Shown: positions 8,583 through 17,302 of the stretch, in pieces
How the letters are laid out: the number at the start of each line of letters is the position of its first letter
How positions within the stretch are numbered: the first letter of the stretch is position 1
Source of the DNA: Agrococcus sp. ARC_14
GTDB taxonomy: Bacteria > Actinomycetota > Actinomycetes > Actinomycetales > Microbacteriaceae
Direction of reading: 5' to 3'
DNA: 64,000 nt
Assembly (NCBI RefSeq): GCF_022436485.1
Contig: NZ_JAKUDO010000001.1
Coordinates: 1,488,001-1,552,000, forward strand
Made by a program: the position numbers and the translations under genes
The notes under the pieces: model-generated
Database searches by the model: none
What the model saw: the letters and a program-made list of their open reading frames with translations, nothing else
What the model was told of the DNA's origin: nothing

Positions 8583-9818
8583 TCACATGCGGGCGACGGC
8601 GTCCGCATCTCGTGCGCGCGCCGAGCCGAGGGCGCGTGGGAGCCAGAGCAGCGCGATCAGACCGCCCAACAGGTAGAGGCATCCCTGCACCTGCAGGAGG
8701 GGCAGCAGCCCGAAGGCGGTGTCCGACAGCGCGCCGAGCAGGATCCCGAGCCCTTGGCCGACTGCGCTCGCGAGGCCGACGGCGGCGAAGACGGCGCCGC
8801 GCTGGCGAGGCTCGGACTCCTGCTGGAGCACGCTCATGAGCCCCGCGAACATGATGACGCCGGGCGCACCGACCGCCGCGAAGAGCACGACGTACCATCC
8901 GAGTCCTGTGGTCAGCGCTGGCAGGTTCCAGGTCACGAGCGAGATCACGCCGAAGGCGAGCACGCTCGCAGCCGTCAGCGCGCGCGGCGATGACCCTCGC
9001 ACCAGGAATCCGAGCACCAGCCCCGCGATGATCGCTCCCACGGCTTGGATGCCTCGAAGCAGCCCAACGTCTGCATCGGACCCTTGGAGGGGACCGAGCG
9101 CGAAGAGCACGAACAGCAGCAGGAACATGCCCTGGGCGATGCTCGTGATGACGATGACCGCGTATGCGCCCAGCAGACGACGGATGCGGAGAGCCTCCCA
9201 GAGGCCCCCTGGCGGCCGGTCGGGGTCCGTGGACAGGGAGGCGGGGGTGGCCTTGGGAAGCGTGGCGATCAGGATGGCAGAGAGGAGATAGGTCGCGGCA
9301 TCCACGACCACGATCAGACCGAGATCGCCGACCGCCAGCAGGACACCGCCGAGCGGGCCGCCGATGAGGCGCCCGAGGTTCTGATTGAGGCCGATGAGAG
9401 CGTTGGCGGAGACCAGGCGCTCGACATCGACGAGGTCGGGCAGCAGCGTGTTCTTCGCCGGCTCGAACAGGGTGCTGAGCGACGCGTGCACGACGATCAC
9501 GGCGTAGGCGATCGGGAGATCGGCGGCGTCGTTCACCCAGAGGAGCGGGAGGAGCGCGAGCGCCTGGCCGATGTTCACCGCGACCATCAGCCAGCGCCGG
9601 TCGAACCGCCCGACGAGTCGCGCGGCCAGCGGCGCGAGCAGCACGGCAGGCACGAGCTCGAGCAGGAACGCGATCGCCGTGCCGAGGGCGGAGCCGGTGA
9701 GCTGGAAGACGATGAGCGGCATCGCGATGAACAGCAGCCAGTCGCCCATGTCGGAGATGAGTCCTGCGCCCCAGAGGCGTCGGAACGCAGGGATCGCGAA
9801 GGCGGTGCGCGAGGTCAT
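8583..9818 (-). CDS. MFS transporter (MFS_3 type exporter)
   Basis: A 411-aa major facilitator with about 12 hydrophobic segments, resembling the EntS/macrolide-efflux branch: FRRLWGAGLISDMGDWLLFI at the N-terminus and LFEPAKNTLLPDLV in the middle. The substrate cannot be read from the sequence. The start at 9818 gives MTSRTAFAIPAFRRLW, the family N-terminus; the longer frame to 10166 overlaps the regulator. Its ATG overlaps the stop of the upstream regulator by 4 nt, so it is co-transcribed with and probably controlled by it. It converges on dprA with an 18-nt gap. Confidence 0.88.
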   Translation of the reverse strand: MTSRTAFAIPAFRRLWGAGLISDMGDWLLFIAMPLIVFQLTGSALGTAIAFLLELVPAVLLAPLAARLVGRFDRRWLMVAVNIGQALALLPLLWVNDAADLPIAYAVIVVHASLSTLFEPAKNTLLPDLVDVERLVSANALIGLNQNLGRLIGGPLGGVLLAVGDLGLIVVVDAATYLLSAILIATLPKATPASLSTDPDRPPGGLWEALRIRRLLGAYAVIVITSIAQGMFLLLFVLFALGPLQGSDADVGLLRGIQAVGAIIAGLVLGFLVRGSSPRALTAASVLAFGVISLVTWNLPALTTGLGWYVVLFAAVGAPGVIMFAGLMSVLQQESEPRQRGAVFAAVGLASAVGQGLGILLGALSDTAFGLLPLLQVQGCLYLLGGLIALLWLPRALGSARARDADAVARM

Positions 9819-10399
9819 CTCGACGCGCCGCCGAAGGTCGGTCGCGGGAACGCGAGCAGCGACAGGTTCGCCACCGCTGCGTCGGCCGGCGCATCGTGTC
9901 GCGTCGCGCCGATGTAGGGGCGGACGATGGCGTCGATGCGCTCGACGATCGACCGGAGCTCCTCCGGGGTGACCCGAAGCCCGTACTGCGCGTGGGCATC
10001 GACGTCGCGCCACGGCGCTGCCAGACGGTCGCGGTGGCGGATGTGCTCGCGGGCGAGCTGATAGTCGAGCTGGACCGAGGCCTCGAGCGCCGCAGTGGCG
10101 CCTGCGACCATCGACGGATCGTCGGAGTCGAGGTCCAGGCTCAGACCCGTGATGGTCGCGCGCCACGGTCGCTCCCTGCCATCGTCGGATGCGGCAGCCT
10201 CGACCAGGCCGTGCTTGGCGAGCACGCGGAGGTGATAGCTGCAGTTGGACGGGGAGTCGTCGACGGCACGGGCACAGTCCGACGCGGTCGCCGGCCCGTT
10301 GGACATGAGGAAGCTGAGCAGATCGAGCCGGATCGGGTGCGCCAGCGCATCGAGCGCCGCGGGGTCGGTGATCGTCTGGCGTTTCTCGGGGGTCGACAT
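9815..10399 (-). CDS. ArsR-like winged-helix transcriptional regulator
   Basis: A 194-aa DNA-binding regulator. Residues about 10-80 form a winged helix of the ArsR/HTH_20 kind (DALAHPIRLDLLSFLMSNGP, then SPSNCSYHLRVLAKHGLVEAA); the rest is probably a ligand or dimer domain. ATG at 10399 is chosen because AGAAAGGA precedes it; an upstream ATG at 10444 would lie beyond the predicted -10. The cognate promoter carries a perfect inverted repeat over the -10, suggesting autorepression of the regulator-exporter operon. The inducer is unknown. Confidence 0.88.
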   Translation of the reverse strand: MSTPEKRQTITDPAALDALAHPIRLDLLSFLMSNGPATASDCARAVDDSPSNCSYHLRVLAKHGLVEAAASDDGRERPWRATITGLSLDLDSDDPSMVAGATAALEASVQLDYQLAREHIRHRDRLAAPWRDVDAHAQYGLRVTPEELRSIVERIDAIVRPYIGATRHDAPADAAVANLSLLAFPRPTFGGASR

Positions 10400-10409
10400 C
10401 CGACGTCCT

Positions 10410-10430
10410 TTCTGAAAGAGGATTTCAGAA
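10410..10430 (-). promoter_or_regulatory. operator: 8-bp inverted repeat overlapping -10
   Basis: TTCTGAAA and TTTCAGAA are perfect inverted arms separated by 5 nt. The right arm overlaps the TATTCT -10 of the regulator gene, placing a bound dimer exactly where RNA polymerase must open DNA. A further TTTCAG half-site is at 10461-10466, beyond the -35. Confidence 0.75.
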
Positions 10431-10455
10431 TACGTCGAGCGCACGAGTTCTGCAA
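10427..10455 (-). promoter_or_regulatory. sigma-A-type promoter of regulator-MFS operon
   Basis: On the minus strand TTGCAG (10455-10450) and TATTCT (10432-10427) are separated by 17 bp, the best -35/-10 match in the window. The leader of about 20 nt carries AAAGGA before the ATG at 10399. Confidence 0.75.
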
Positions 10456-10540
10456 CACCCTTTCAGAGTTTTGCGCATCACGCCGACTGCCCTGACCCAC
10501 GGAGGGGAACCACCGCGCGCCGGAACGGCCGCTGCGCCGT

Positions 10541-10546
10541 TAGCCT
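10541..10546 (+). promoter_or_regulatory. -10 element TAGCCT, leaderless promoter for 10553 gene
   Basis: Ends 6 nt before the GTG at 10553, with no Shine-Dalgarno between, so the transcript probably starts at the GTG. Confidence 0.6.
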
Positions 10547-10552
10547 TGGCGA

Positions 10553-11446
10553 GTGAGCTTCGGCATGCATCCAGAACCCGCGGCGGTGATCGCGCACCTC
10601 AGCGACACCCACCTGCTCGCTGGCGGCGCGCTGCTGGCCGGCCTCGTCGACACCGAATCCCATCTCAGGGACACGGCTGAGCGCCTTCGCGTGGCAGCAG
10701 CCGACGCCGACGTCATCGTCGTCTCTGGCGACGTGGCCGACCTGGGCGAGCGCGAGGCGTACGCTCTGGCCCGCGAGATCCTCGAGCCGGTGGCGGCGGC
10801 GATCGGCGCGCCGATCGTGTGGGCGGCCGGGAACCATGACGAGCGGCCGCAGATGCGCACGGCGCTCGGTCTCGGCGGAGACCCGCTCGACCCCGTCGAC
10901 TCGGTGGTCGATGTCGGCGACCTGCGCATCGTCTCGCTCGACTCGAGCATGCCTGGGTGGCACCACGGGGGCTTCGACGAAGGGCAGGCCGAGTGGCTCG
11001 CAGCCGCGCTCGCCGAGCCGCCGGCGCTCGGTTCGGTGCTCGTGATGCACCACCCGCCGCTGCCGTACCGCAGCAAGCTCATGCGGCTGCTGGAGTTCCG
11101 CGACGAGGGGCGGCTCGCGCAGCTGCTGGACGCTGGCGATGTGCGCGCGATCCTCTCCGGTCACCTGCACGTCAACGGCTCCGGCACCTTCGCAGAGATC
11201 CCGGTGATCCTGGCCGGGGCGACGAGCTATGCAGACGACCTCGGCGGTCCGCCGCCCGCGCTGCACGGCATCGATGCCACGCAGTCGTTCAACATCGTCG
11301 AGATCTATGCCGACTCGGTCGCGCACACGGTCGTCCCAGCGCTCTCGCACGAGTCGCGCGAGACGCTCCCCGCGCACATCGTCGAGCAGGTGGTGCAGCT
11401 CGATCCCGCTGCGCGGATGGAGCGCTTCAGCCGGAAGCCGCTCTGA
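10553..11446 (+). CDS. metallophosphoesterase, CpdA-like
   Basis: A 297-aa calcineurin-type dinuclear metal phosphoesterase. All core motifs are present in order: LSDTH, SGDVADLG, GNHDE, VMHHPP and SGHLH. The architecture resembles class III 3',5'-cyclic nucleotide phosphodiesterases (CpdA, Rv0805), though substrate preference cannot be read from sequence. The GTG at 10553 is supported by a TAGCCT -10 ending 6 nt upstream. xerC begins 1 nt after its stop, so the two are probably co-transcribed. Confidence 0.9.
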   Translation: MSFGMHPEPAAVIAHLSDTHLLAGGALLAGLVDTESHLRDTAERLRVAAADADVIVVSGDVADLGEREAYALAREILEPVAAAIGAPIVWAAGNHDERPQMRTALGLGGDPLDPVDSVVDVGDLRIVSLDSSMPGWHHGGFDEGQAEWLAAALAEPPALGSVLVMHHPPLPYRSKLMRLLEFRDEGRLAQLLDAGDVRAILSGHLHVNGSGTFAEIPVILAGATSYADDLGGPPPALHGIDATQSFNIVEIYADSVAHTVVPALSHESRETLPAHIVEQVVQLDPAARMERFSRKPL

Positions 11447-11447
11447 C

Positions 11448-12350
11448 GTGCAGCTCGACGCGGCGGTCGACGGCTATCTCGCCCACCTCGAGCGGGAGCG
11501 CGGCTACTCCCCGAACACGGTGCGCGGCTACCGCGGCGATCTGCGGAGTCTCACCGACCACTGCGAGCGTGCGGGCGTCTCCGACGCCGACGCGCTCGAC
11601 ATCGACGCGCTGCGGGACTGGCTCTACGCGAGCGCGCAGGCTGGGCTCGGCAAGGCCACGCTGGCGCGCCGCAGTGCCGCTGCTCGGGGTCTGAGCCGGT
11701 GGATCGCCGCCAATGGCGGTGCCGACGTCGCAGGAAGGCTGCGGACGCCGAAGCGAGACCAGCACCTGCCGCGGGTGCTGTCTCGGCAGGCGATCGACGG
11801 CCTGCTCGAGGGGCTCATGGCGGCCGCAGCGGAGGACGACCCCGTCGCGCGGCGCGACCTCGCCGTCGTCGAGCTGCTCTACGCATCCGCGCTGCGCGTC
11901 AGCGAGCTCATCGGCCTCGACATCGATGACGTCGATCTCGAGCGCCTCACCGTGCGCGTCACCGGCAAGGGAGGGAAGGAGCGGGTCGTGCCCTTCGGCC
12001 GCCCGGCCCTCGACGCGCTGCTCGACTGGATGCGCCTGGGGCGCGACCGGCTCGCGAAGCCCGCGGAGCCGCATCCCGCACTCTTCCTCGGAGCTCGCGG
12101 CGGCCGACTCGGCCAGCGACGTGTGCACGAGCTCGTCACCGCATTGCTCGAGGAGGCCCCCGGCTCCGGCCCGCATGGGCCCCACACGCTGCGGCACACC
12201 GCTGCCACGCACCTGCTCGACGGCGGTGCCGACCTGCGGGCGGTGCAGGAGCTGCTCGGGCACGCGAGCCTTGGCACCACCCAGATCTACACGCACGTCT
12301 CGCTGGAGCGGCTCTCGGAGGCCTACCGCACCGCTCACCCTCGCGCCTGA
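11448..12350 (+). CDS. xerC: tyrosine recombinase XerC
   Basis: Resolves chromosome dimers at dif with XerD. The 300-aa product has the N-terminal SAM-like core-binding domain (residues 1-90) and a C-terminal catalytic domain with the R-K-HxxR-H-Y residues: SALRVSEL, GKGGKER, HTLRHTAATHLL, LGHASLGTTQIYTHV. GTG 11448 gives the standard N-terminus and lies 1 nt after the previous stop; the longer frame from 11229 overlaps the phosphoesterase. The place just before rpsB is usual in this order. Its last 215 bp overlap the convergent M23 reading frame. Confidence 0.93.
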   Translation: MQLDAAVDGYLAHLERERGYSPNTVRGYRGDLRSLTDHCERAGVSDADALDIDALRDWLYASAQAGLGKATLARRSAAARGLSRWIAANGGADVAGRLRTPKRDQHLPRVLSRQAIDGLLEGLMAAAAEDDPVARRDLAVVELLYASALRVSELIGLDIDDVDLERLTVRVTGKGGKERVVPFGRPALDALLDWMRLGRDRLAKPAEPHPALFLGARGGRLGQRRVHELVTALLEEAPGSGPHGPHTLRHTAATHLLDGGADLRAVQELLGHASLGTTQIYTHVSLERLSEAYRTAHPRA

Positions 12351-12858
12351 GCACACCCCGCTCGCCGCATGCGCGATCCCGCGCTCGGCGATCGAGCCTG
12401 CCGTGCTTGCCGCCGCCCATCGGCAGCAGCACCGGGCGCTCGACGCCCAGCAGATCGAGTGGATCGACGTAGGCGCCATCGAGGCGCGCGCCGAGATGCA
12501 GCCGGGCGCCTCCCGTGACATGGCCCGGCAGCAGCACGCCGATCTGCTGCCCCTGCTCGACGGATGCGCCCGCAGCGACCTCTGGCGCCACGGGCTCGAA
12601 GCTCGAGACGAGCCCGCCGTCGTGCTCGATAGAGACCACCGGCCTGCCAGCGACGGGGCCGGCGAAGCGCACCACGCCATCGGCAGGGGCGAGCACGGGG
12701 GAGCCGGGAGCTGCGGCGATGTCGATGCCGCGGTGGCCGGCTCCGTAGGGCGTGGCAGGAGGCTCGAACGCGCGCACGACCTCGTGGGGCGCGACCGGCC
12801 AGGCCCAGGGCGCGAGCGCGAGCACGGTGAGGAGGGCGAGGATGCGCATGGCAGCCAT
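12136..12858 (-). CDS. M23-type peptidase, probably degenerate, odd C-terminus
   Basis: A secreted LytM/M23-like protein of about 240 aa. The N-terminus (MRILALLTVLALAPWAWPVA) is a signal peptide. The M23 fold follows, with HRGIDIAA supplying the first His and Asp zinc ligands. The HxH motif reads RLHLG, so the His normally acting as catalytic base is Arg and peptidase activity is doubtful. After about residue 150 the frame becomes Arg/Ala-rich and runs 215 bp antisense through xerC, so the true 3' end is uncertain and a frameshift or shorter protein is possible. Start at 12858 or 12849; neither has a clear ribosome binding site. Confidence 0.6.
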   Translation of the reverse strand: MAAMRILALLTVLALAPWAWPVAPHEVVRAFEPPATPYGAGHRGIDIAAAPGSPVLAPADGVVRFAGPVAGRPVVSIEHDGGLVSSFEPVAPEVAAGASVEQGQQIGVLLPGHVTGGARLHLGARLDGAYVDPLDLLGVERPVLLPMGGGKHGRLDRRARDRACGERGVLRREGERCGRPPRAAPARRACRSGWCQGSRARAAPAPPAGRHRRRAGAWQRCAAACGAHAGRSRGPPRAMR

Positions 12859-12941
12859 GGTGCGTCGGAACCGCCGGAGCGCGTGCGGACGGCGACCGGG
12901 TCGGTGGACAAACGGTGCCGAGGAGTTCGCCGAACAGCATG

Positions 12942-13111
12942 TAGCATAGGAGGGCATCGTCTATGCGATGACTTCGCGCGCCCACCGCGACACCTCTTCC
13001 TTCGGTCCAGCAGCTCGAGCCCCGTGCCCGTGCCGCTGGCGGAAGCGGGTCAGGGCGCCAGGGGCTCGGCCACCGGCCGCGCCGACAGAACCGCAACAGA
13101 AGGAGGCGGCC
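12942..13111 (+). promoter_or_regulatory. rpsB promoter region and structured leader
   Basis: TAGCAT (12942-12947) is a possible -10 without a good -35. The 150-nt leader holds a long-range stem, CGAGCCCC (13016-13023) with GGGGCTCG (13061-13068), enclosing further GC-rich pairing, then AGGAGG at 13101 before the ATG. Autoregulatory S2 leaders exist in other bacteria; the role here is inferred. Confidence 0.4.
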
Positions 13112-14038
13112 ATGGCCGTCGTCACCACTCGCCAGCTGCTCGACAGCGGCGTGCACTTCGGGCACCAGACCCGACGCTGGAACCCCAAGATGAAGCGATT
13201 CATCTTCACGGAGCGCTCCGGCATCTACATCATCGACCTGCAGCAGTCGCTCGCCTACATCGACCAGGCCTACGACTTCATCAAGGAGACCGTCTCTCAC
13301 GGCGGCAGCGTGCTCTTCGTCGGCACCAAGAAGCAGGCGCAGGAGTCGATCGCCGAGCAGGCGACGCGCGTGGGCCAGCCCTACGTCAACCAGCGCTGGC
13401 TCGGTGGTCTGCTCACGAACTTCCAGACGATCTCCAAGCGCCTCAGCCGCATGAAGGAGCTCGAGGAGCTCGACTTCGAAGACACCTCGGTCTTCACCAA
13501 GAAGGAGCTGCTGCTCAAGAAGCGCGAGATGCTCAAGCTGCAGAAGTCGCTCGGCGGCATCCGCAACCTCCAGCGCACCCCGTCGGCGCTCTGGATCGTC
13601 GACACGAACAAGGAGCACCTCGCGATCGACGAGGCGAGGAAGCTGGGCATCCCGGTCATCGCCATCCTCGACACGAACTGCGACCCCGATGACGTGCAGT
13701 ACCCGATCCCGGGCAACGACGACGCCATCCGCTCCGTCGCGCTGCTGACGAAGATCGTCGCCGACGCGGCTGCCGAGGGCCTCATGCAGCGCCACGGCGG
13801 CGGCGACGTCGCTGCCGAGCCGATGGCTGAGTGGGAGCGCGAGCTGCTCGAGGAGCAGGCCGCAGCACCCGCCGCTGAGGCCGCTGCCGAGGAGCCGGTC
13901 GTCGAGGCCGCTGCCGAGGAGCCCGCCGCTGAGGCTGCTGCCGAGGAGCCGGTCGTCGAGGCCGCTGCCGAGGAGTCGGCCACCGAGGAGACCCCCGCAG
14001 AGACCACCGAGGACGCCGACGCGTCCAAGTCGAACTAA
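13112..14038 (+). CDS. rpsB: 30S ribosomal protein S2
   Basis: Binds at the 30S platform with S1-type function. The core, from [20 protein letters not shown] to about residue 240, is canonical. The product is 308 aa because of an acidic tail built from four 27-bp repeats (13877-13984) encoding [13 protein letters not shown] 9-mers. ATG 13112 has a strong AGGAGG. tsf follows after 11 nt, the universal rpsB-tsf pairing. Confidence 0.97.
   Translation: MAVVTTRQLLDSGVHFGHQTRRWNPKMKRFIFTERSGIYIIDLQQSLAYIDQAYDFIKETVSHGGSVLFVGTKKQAQESIAEQATRVGQPYVNQRWLGGLLTNFQTISKRLSRMKELEELDFEDTSVFTKKELLLKKREMLKLQKSLGGIRNLQRTPSALWIVDTNKEHLAIDEARKLGIPVIAILDTNCDPDDVQYPIPGNDDAIRSVALLTKIVADAAAEGLMQRHGGGDVAAEPMAEWERELLEEQAAAPAAEAAAEEPVVEAAAEEPAAEAAAEEPVVEAAAEESATEETPAETTEDADASKSN
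13877..13984 (+). repeat. 4 x 27-bp tandem repeat in the rpsB 3' end
   Basis: Four in-frame copies beginning GAGGCCGCTGCCGAGGAG encode the 9-residue unit EAAAEE plus three variable residues. Copies 1 and 3 are nearly identical to each other, suggesting duplication of a two-unit block. Confidence 0.9.
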
Positions 14039-14049
14039 GGAGCAGCTGC

Positions 14050-14877
14050 ATGGCCAACATCAGCATCGCCGACCTCAAGATGCTGCGCGAGCAGCTCGGC
14101 ACCGGTATGAGCGACACCAAGGCGGCCCTCGACGAGGCCAACGGTGATGTCGAGAAGGCTACGGAGATCCTTCGCCTGAAGGGTGCCAAGGGCAACGCGA
14201 AGCGCGCGGACCGCTCCACCAGCGAGGGCCTGGTCGCCACCGCTGAGAGCGAGGGTGCCGTCACGATGATCGCCCTCGCCTGCGAGACGGACTTCGTCGC
14301 GAAGAACGAGAAGTTCATCGCGCTCTCGGAGCGCGTCGTGGCGGCCGTCGCGGCCTCCGGCGCCGCCGACCTCGAGGCGGCGCTCGCCGCACCGGCAGAC
14401 TCCGGCACCGTGCAGTCGATCATCGAGGCGCAGGCTGCCACCATCGGCGAGAAGATCGAGCTCACGAAGGTCGCGCGCCTCGAGGGCGCAGCGCACGCGG
14501 TGTACCTGCACCGCACCTCGAAGGACCTGCCTCCGCAGGTCGGCGTCGTGGTCGCCTACACGGGCGACGACGCAGAGACGTCTCGGGCCGTCGCGCAGCA
14601 CATCGCGATGTTCGACCCGCGCTACGTCACGCGCGAGGAGGTGCCTGCGACCGAGGTCGAGAAGGAGCGTGAGCTCGTCACCGAGATCGCTCGCGGTGAG
14701 GGCAAGCCCGAGGCTGCGCTCCCGAAGATCATCGAGGGTCGCCTGACCGGCTTCTTCAAGCAGATGGTCCTGCTCGACCAGGACTACGCCCGCGACAACA
14801 AGCAGTCGGTCGCCAAGGTGCTCGACGCCGCAGGCCTCACGGTCACCGGCTTCGCGCGCTTCAAGATCGGCGCGTAG
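14050..14877 (+). CDS. tsf: elongation factor Ts
   Basis: Nucleotide exchange factor for EF-Tu. The 275-aa product has the N-terminal UBA-like domain with [20 protein letters not shown], then the core with [13 protein letters not shown], the EF-Tu contact. ATG 14050 has AGGAG upstream. It ends the rpsB-tsf operon at a strong hairpin. Confidence 0.97.
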   Translation: MANISIADLKMLREQLGTGMSDTKAALDEANGDVEKATEILRLKGAKGNAKRADRSTSEGLVATAESEGAVTMIALACETDFVAKNEKFIALSERVVAAVAASGAADLEAALAAPADSGTVQSIIEAQAATIGEKIELTKVARLEGAAHAVYLHRTSKDLPPQVGVVVAYTGDDAETSRAVAQHIAMFDPRYVTREEVPATEVEKERELVTEIARGEGKPEAALPKIIEGRLTGFFKQMVLLDQDYARDNKQSVAKVLDAAGLTVTGFARFKIGA

Positions 14878-14890
14878 ACAGCAGAACGCA

Positions 14891-14926
14891 GCACGAAGGG
14901 CCGGGGGAGACCCCGGCCCTTCGTGC
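14891..14926 (+). terminator. hairpin terminator after tsf
   Basis: A perfect 16-bp stem (14891-14906 with 14911-14926) with a GAGA tetraloop lies 13 nt after the tsf stop. No T-tract follows, as is frequent in high-GC Actinobacteria, so termination may be less efficient than at rplS. Confidence 0.75.
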
Positions 14927-14947
14927 TGTCGTCGGACGTGATCGCGG

Positions 14948-14953
14948 TAGGCT
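14948..14953 (+). promoter_or_regulatory. -10 element TAGGCT upstream of pyrH
   Basis: TAnnnT hexamer 47 nt before the pyrH ATG, after the tsf hairpin. The leader carries CTGGAGGA as ribosome binding site. Confidence 0.45.
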
Positions 14954-15000
14954 TCTGCACGGTCCGCGCTCGGGCCGCGACCCCTCTGGAGGACCCCACA

Positions 15001-15713
15001 TGCCAGCACAGCCGCGCCGTCGAGTCCTCCTGAAGCTCTCTGGCGAGGCGTTCGGCGCCGGCAGCCTGGGTGTCAACCCCGACGTCGTCGGTGCCATCGC
15101 GCGACAGATCGCCGAGGCCGCTGCGACGGTCGAGATCGCGATCGTCGTCGGCGGCGGCAACTTCTTCCGCGGTGCAGAGCTCAGCCAGCGCGGCATGGAG
15201 CGCGGCCGCGCCGACTACATGGGCATGCTCGGCACGGTGATGAACGCCCTCGCGCTGCAGGACTTCCTCGAGCAGGCCGGCGCGGAGACGCGCGTGCAGT
15301 CGGCCATCCAGATGACGCAGGTCGCCGAGCCCTACATCCCTCGGCGTGCCGAGCGCCATCTCGAGAAGGGCCGCGTGGTCATCTTCGGCGCCGGAGCCGG
15401 CCTGCCGTACTTCTCGACCGACACGGTGGCAGCGCAGCGCGCCCTCGAGATCGGCGCCGACCAGGTGCTGGTGGCGAAGAACGGCGTCGACGGTGTCTAC
15501 TCCGCCGACCCGAAGAGCGATCCGGAGGCGACCCGCTACGAGGAGATCACGTATCAGGAGGCGCTGGTGCGCGGCTTGAAGGTGGTCGACTCGACGGCGT
15601 TCAGCCTCTGCATGGACAACCGCATGCCGATGCGGGTGTTCGGCATGGAGGGCGACGGCCAGCTGCGTCGCGCCATCCTGGGTGAGCCCGTCGGCACGCT
15701 CGTGCGCGCCTGA
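15001..15713 (+). CDS. pyrH: uridylate kinase
   Basis: Phosphorylates UMP to UDP, feeding pyrimidine nucleotide synthesis. The 237-aa amino-acid-kinase fold shows [14 protein letters not shown] (ATP loop), [14 protein letters not shown], and [16 protein letters not shown] 15001 has CTGGAGGA upstream. frr follows after 33 nt with a possible promoter of its own between. Confidence 0.97.
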
Positions 15714-15718
15714 GCGCT

Positions 15719-15724
15719 TAGACT
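15719..15724 (+). promoter_or_regulatory. -10 element TAGACT upstream of frr
   Basis: TAnnnT hexamer overlapping the end of pyrH; transcription would start about 15 nt before the frr GTG, which has GGGAAGGA as ribosome binding site. Confidence 0.4.
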
Positions 15725-15746
15725 CGACAGTGAGGGAAGGAACCAC

Positions 15747-16301
15747 GTGATCAGCGATGTTCTGGCTTCGGCCAAGGAGAAGATGACGCAGTCCATCGAG
15801 GTCGCGAAAGACGACTTCCAGACGGTCAGCGCCGGCAGGGCGAACCCCGCGCTGTTCCAGCGGCTGAACGTCGACTACTACGGCTCGCCGACGCCGCTCG
15901 TGCAGCTCGCGTCGTTCCAGCAGCCCGATGCGCGCACGCTCGTCATCACGCCGTTCGACAAGACCGCGCTCAAGGAGATCGAGCGCGCGATCGTCGGTGC
16001 CCCGCACCTGGGCGTCTCGCCCTCGAATGACGGCAACATCGTGCGCATCGTCATGCCGGAGCTCACCGAGGAGCGCCGCAAGGACTACGTCAAGATCGTG
16101 AAGGACAAGGCCGAGCAGGCCCGCGTCGCGGTGCGCAACGTGCGTCGCCAGGCGATGACCGATCTCGACAAGCTCAAGGGCGAGGTCGGCGACGACGAGA
16201 TCGGCCGCGCCGAGAAGGAGCTCGAGGCCGGCACCAAGCAGACGATCGACGGCATCGACGAGGCGCTGAAGAAGAAGGAAGCCGAGCTCCTCGAGGTCTG
16301 A
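15747..16301 (+). CDS. frr: ribosome recycling factor
   Basis: With EF-G splits post-termination ribosomes. The 184-aa product has the RRF three-helix bundle and the hallmarks [14 protein letters not shown] and [23 protein letters not shown] 15747 is preceded by GGGAAGGA. cdsA begins 13 nt downstream. Confidence 0.97.
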   Translation: MISDVLASAKEKMTQSIEVAKDDFQTVSAGRANPALFQRLNVDYYGSPTPLVQLASFQQPDARTLVITPFDKTALKEIERAIVGAPHLGVSPSNDGNIVRIVMPELTEERRKDYVKIVKDKAEQARVAVRNVRRQAMTDLDKLKGEVGDDEIGRAEKELEAGTKQTIDGIDEALKKKEAELLEV

Positions 16302-16314
16302 TCGGACTCGTGCT

Positions 16315-17271
16315 GTGACCGGGCCAGTCGGGAGGCGACGCATGCGACGCGAGCATCGGAGCGCCGCCGAGATCGAGGCGCAGATCCAGGCGCAGATCCA
16401 CGCCGCACGCGATCAGATCGAGGCGACCCGCGAGCGCGTCAACAAGCGCACCGGCCGCAACATCGTCGCGGCGTTCGGCATCGCGCTGGTGCTCGTCGCC
16501 GCGGTGCTCGTGAGCCTGCTCTGGATCAAGACGCTGTTCATGGTCTTCGCGACCGTGCTCATCGGGTTCGCGCTCTTCGAGCTCGCCAGTGCGCTGCGCT
16601 TCGCGGGCCGCGACGTGCCGCGCGTGCCGCTCGTGCTGCTGGGCTGTGCGATCGTGCCGGTCACCTGGTACTTCGGGGCTGCCGGCATGTGGTGGTCGAC
16701 GCTCGCCGCGATCGGCATCGTCGCCCTCGTCCGGCTCGTCGAGCTCGCCGACGTCTCCACCCGCACCGGAGCCGGCTCCGTCTTCGCCGATGTGACTGCC
16801 GGCGCGCTGTGCATCGCCTACGTCGCCGTGCTCGGTGGGTTCACCGTGCTGCTCGCCGCGCAGGACGGCGGCCAGTGGTGGGCGCTCGCGATGATCCTCA
16901 TGACGACGGTCATCGACACCGGCGCGCTCGCCGTCGGCGTGTGGCTCGGCAGGCACAAGCTCGCACCGCGCATCAGCCCAGGGAAGACCTGGGAAGGCCT
17001 GCTGGGCGGGGCTGCCTTCGCGATCGCCGCCGGCATCCCGTTGTCGGTGTGGATGCTCGGGCAGGAGTGGTGGTTCGGGATCATCCTCGCCGTGCTGCTG
17101 GTGACCAGCGCGACCGTCGGCGATCTCGCCGAGTCGATCATCAAGCGCGATCTGGGCATCAAGGACATCGGCTCGTTCCTGCCGGGACACGGCGGGTTCC
17201 TCGACCGTCTCGACTCGATCCTGCCAAGCGCCGTGGTGATGATGGCCCTGTTCCAGGTGACGCACGCATGA
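16315..17271 (+). CDS. cdsA: phosphatidate cytidylyltransferase
   Basis: Makes CDP-diacylglycerol, precursor of all phospholipids. The 318-aa membrane protein has a charged, probably helical N-terminus (1-45), about eight hydrophobic segments, and the C-terminal CdsA signature: SPGKTWEGLLGG followed by SATVGDLAESIIKRDLGIKD and LPGHGGFLDRLDS. The GTG start at 16315 gives the longest frame and is 13 nt after frr; the Met at about residue 10 is an alternative. Confidence 0.94.
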   Translation: MTGPVGRRRMRREHRSAAEIEAQIQAQIHAARDQIEATRERVNKRTGRNIVAAFGIALVLVAAVLVSLLWIKTLFMVFATVLIGFALFELASALRFAGRDVPRVPLVLLGCAIVPVTWYFGAAGMWWSTLAAIGIVALVRLVELADVSTRTGAGSVFADVTAGALCIAYVAVLGGFTVLLAAQDGGQWWALAMILMTTVIDTGALAVGVWLGRHKLAPRISPGKTWEGLLGGAAFAIAAGIPLSVWMLGQEWWFGIILAVLLVTSATVGDLAESIIKRDLGIKDIGSFLPGHGGFLDRLDSILPSAVVMMALFQVTHA

Positions 17272-17302
17272 TCGACGCCCGGTCGCTGGCATGATGGAGA
17301 CG

